A DNA stretch of 64,000 nt from Thermothielavioides terrestris NRRL 8126 (Eukaryota; Ascomycota; Sordariomycetes; Sordariales; Chaetomiaceae). Position numbers and translations under genes: made by a program. The notes beneath the pieces were generated by a model that saw only the letters and a list, made by a program, of their open reading frames with translations, did not search any database and was not told the DNA's origin. The stretch is from NCBI RefSeq assembly GCF_000226115.1, contig NC_016461.1:3596001-3660000 (forward strand). Direction: 5' to 3'. Positions within the stretch are counted from its first letter, which is position 1; each line of letters opens with the position of its first letter. This document shows positions 63,232-64,000 of the stretch, piece after piece.

Positions 63232-63868
63232 GGTAGGGGTTTTCACTGTTAGTGTGTGGGAGAAGTCGGCCATGCCGATCCCAAGTGTCAGCTCGTTGTG
63301 ATTTTGTTCAAATCTTGTAGCCCCTTTTCTTTTTGGCGGGAAGAACGGCTCCTTGCTGGGTTACTGTGCAGCTAGAGTTGCCGGCAGCAGTAATGAAAAG
63401 AGGAAATGTGGCTCATTGTGACAGTCCGGTTAGTTAGTTAATCACCTATCGGTCGGCATCCCGGGCTGCGGACTCGGCACGGGTGGGTCCGGAGATGCGG
63501 GGAGGTGGGGACCGATGGCGCCGAAAATCTGACTTTTCTCGGCATTGCATTGCTGCCTTCGGTCGCTACTCGCACCCCACTCCAGACAACAACAGACTGC
63601 ACACCCTCCTCGTACCCATAGACTGGTGCCAGAGATCAAAGCAGTCCCGGCCCAAGCGAGGCAATCGGGTGCAATAGCAGTTCACAGCATCCGGAGGAGC
63701 GAGGATTGTCACTTGCTTTGTTGACGGTCTTACTGTGTAAATTCGCGCTGCAAGGCCCGGAGGCTGCTCATCTTTTTTACTCACTTTGTTTTCATCGGTT
63801 CGCTCGGTCACATAACACTCAGCCCCGCCACAAAGCATCAGCGCCAGAGGGCTGCAGAGTGAGTGAAC
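63232..63868. other. Intergenic region, 3' of the GTPase gene and promoter of the next gene
   Basis: No gene seen. A pyrimidine-rich stretch precedes the next start codon at some distance (63,768-63,790). Overlapping frames at 63,442-63,913 are not supported. Confidence 0.5.
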
Positions 63869-64000
63869 ATGGACCAGGTTACGAAAGACACCGAGTCGCT
63901 CAAGCTCGGCCACTCAAACGCCAATGGAGACGCCCATCCAGACATCACCGCGATGCTGCCGGAGCTGCCGCCCGGCCGCGCCCTGAACGCGGGCATGACG
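63869..64000 (+). CDS. Start of an unidentified gene, cut by the window edge
   Basis: An ATG in a good context (GTGAACATGG) opens a frame of 44 codons that stays open to the window end, beginning MDQVTKDTESLKLGHSN and continuing into DITAMLPELPPGRALNAG. Codon use resembles the neighbouring genes (G/C in third positions towards the end). I do not recognise the product from this short N-terminus. Confidence 0.5.
   Translation, partial: MDQVTKDTESLKLGHSNANGDAHPDITAMLPELPPGRALNAGMT

Noticed and set aside
1..64000. CRISPR arrays, rRNA or tRNA genes
   Set aside because: No spaced palindromic repeat arrays, no rRNA-like stretches and no complete A-box/B-box tRNA structure were found by eye.

Overview
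The window comes from a filamentous ascomycete. It most resembles Pezizomycotina/Sordariomycetes and plausibly a Sordariales (Chaetomiaceae-type) genome. The grounds are spliceosomal genes with short 50-155 bp introns, an unmistakable Xyr1/XlnR/XLR-1-type (hemi)cellulase regulator, a Clr5-domain protein, and a 35 kb block of retrotransposons destroyed by transitions that remove CpA/TpG, the signature of repeat-induced point mutation (RIP). No sequence comparison was run; the species is not named.

Layout. (1) 1-35,559: RIP-mutated, AT-rich, nested Ty3/Gypsy chromodomain retrotransposons. Three copies of one ~10.6 kb family (E1 +, E2 +, E3 -) and one copy of a second family (E4 +) are present. 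E2 (18,138-28,730) is complete with two ~249 bp LTRs and a perfect 5-bp target duplication (ATATA). It sits inside E3, which is therefore split into 16,172-18,137 and 28,731-35,559. E1 appears to have inserted into E4. The E1-E3 family carries, between the chromodomain end of pol and the 3' LTR, an antisense reading frame of ~180 codons and a second, ~700-codon sense frame. Both are kept in parallel copies and are not part of a standard gag-pol element. This is the best candidate for something undescribed. (2) 35,560-39,807: an abrupt change to GC-rich DNA, with two 20-bp-period minisatellites and a frameshifted MFS transporter remnant. (3) 39,808-41,514: a Clr5-domain gene. (4) 41,515-52,796: 11.3 kb with no credible gene, marked by a recurrent TAGTGTA/TACACTA motif. 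(5) 52,797-55,776: the xyr1 orthologue, three exons, 953 aa. (6) 56,920-57,250: a degraded protein-kinase fragment. (7) 57,914-58,962 (-): a cyclin L-type gene, divergent from (8) 59,615-63,231 (+): a seven-exon SLIP-GC-like large nuclear GTPase. (9) 63,869-end: the start of another gene.

The functional genes do not form an evident pathway cluster. Xyr1 would act in trans on plant-cell-wall-degrading enzyme genes; cyclin L and the SLIP-GC-like GTPase share a 652 bp divergent promoter and both are expected to act in the nucleus. The striking architectural fact is that a master regulator of cellulase expression lies ~17 kb from a RIP-inactivated, presumably heterochromatic, transposon nest, with a long gene-free interval between.
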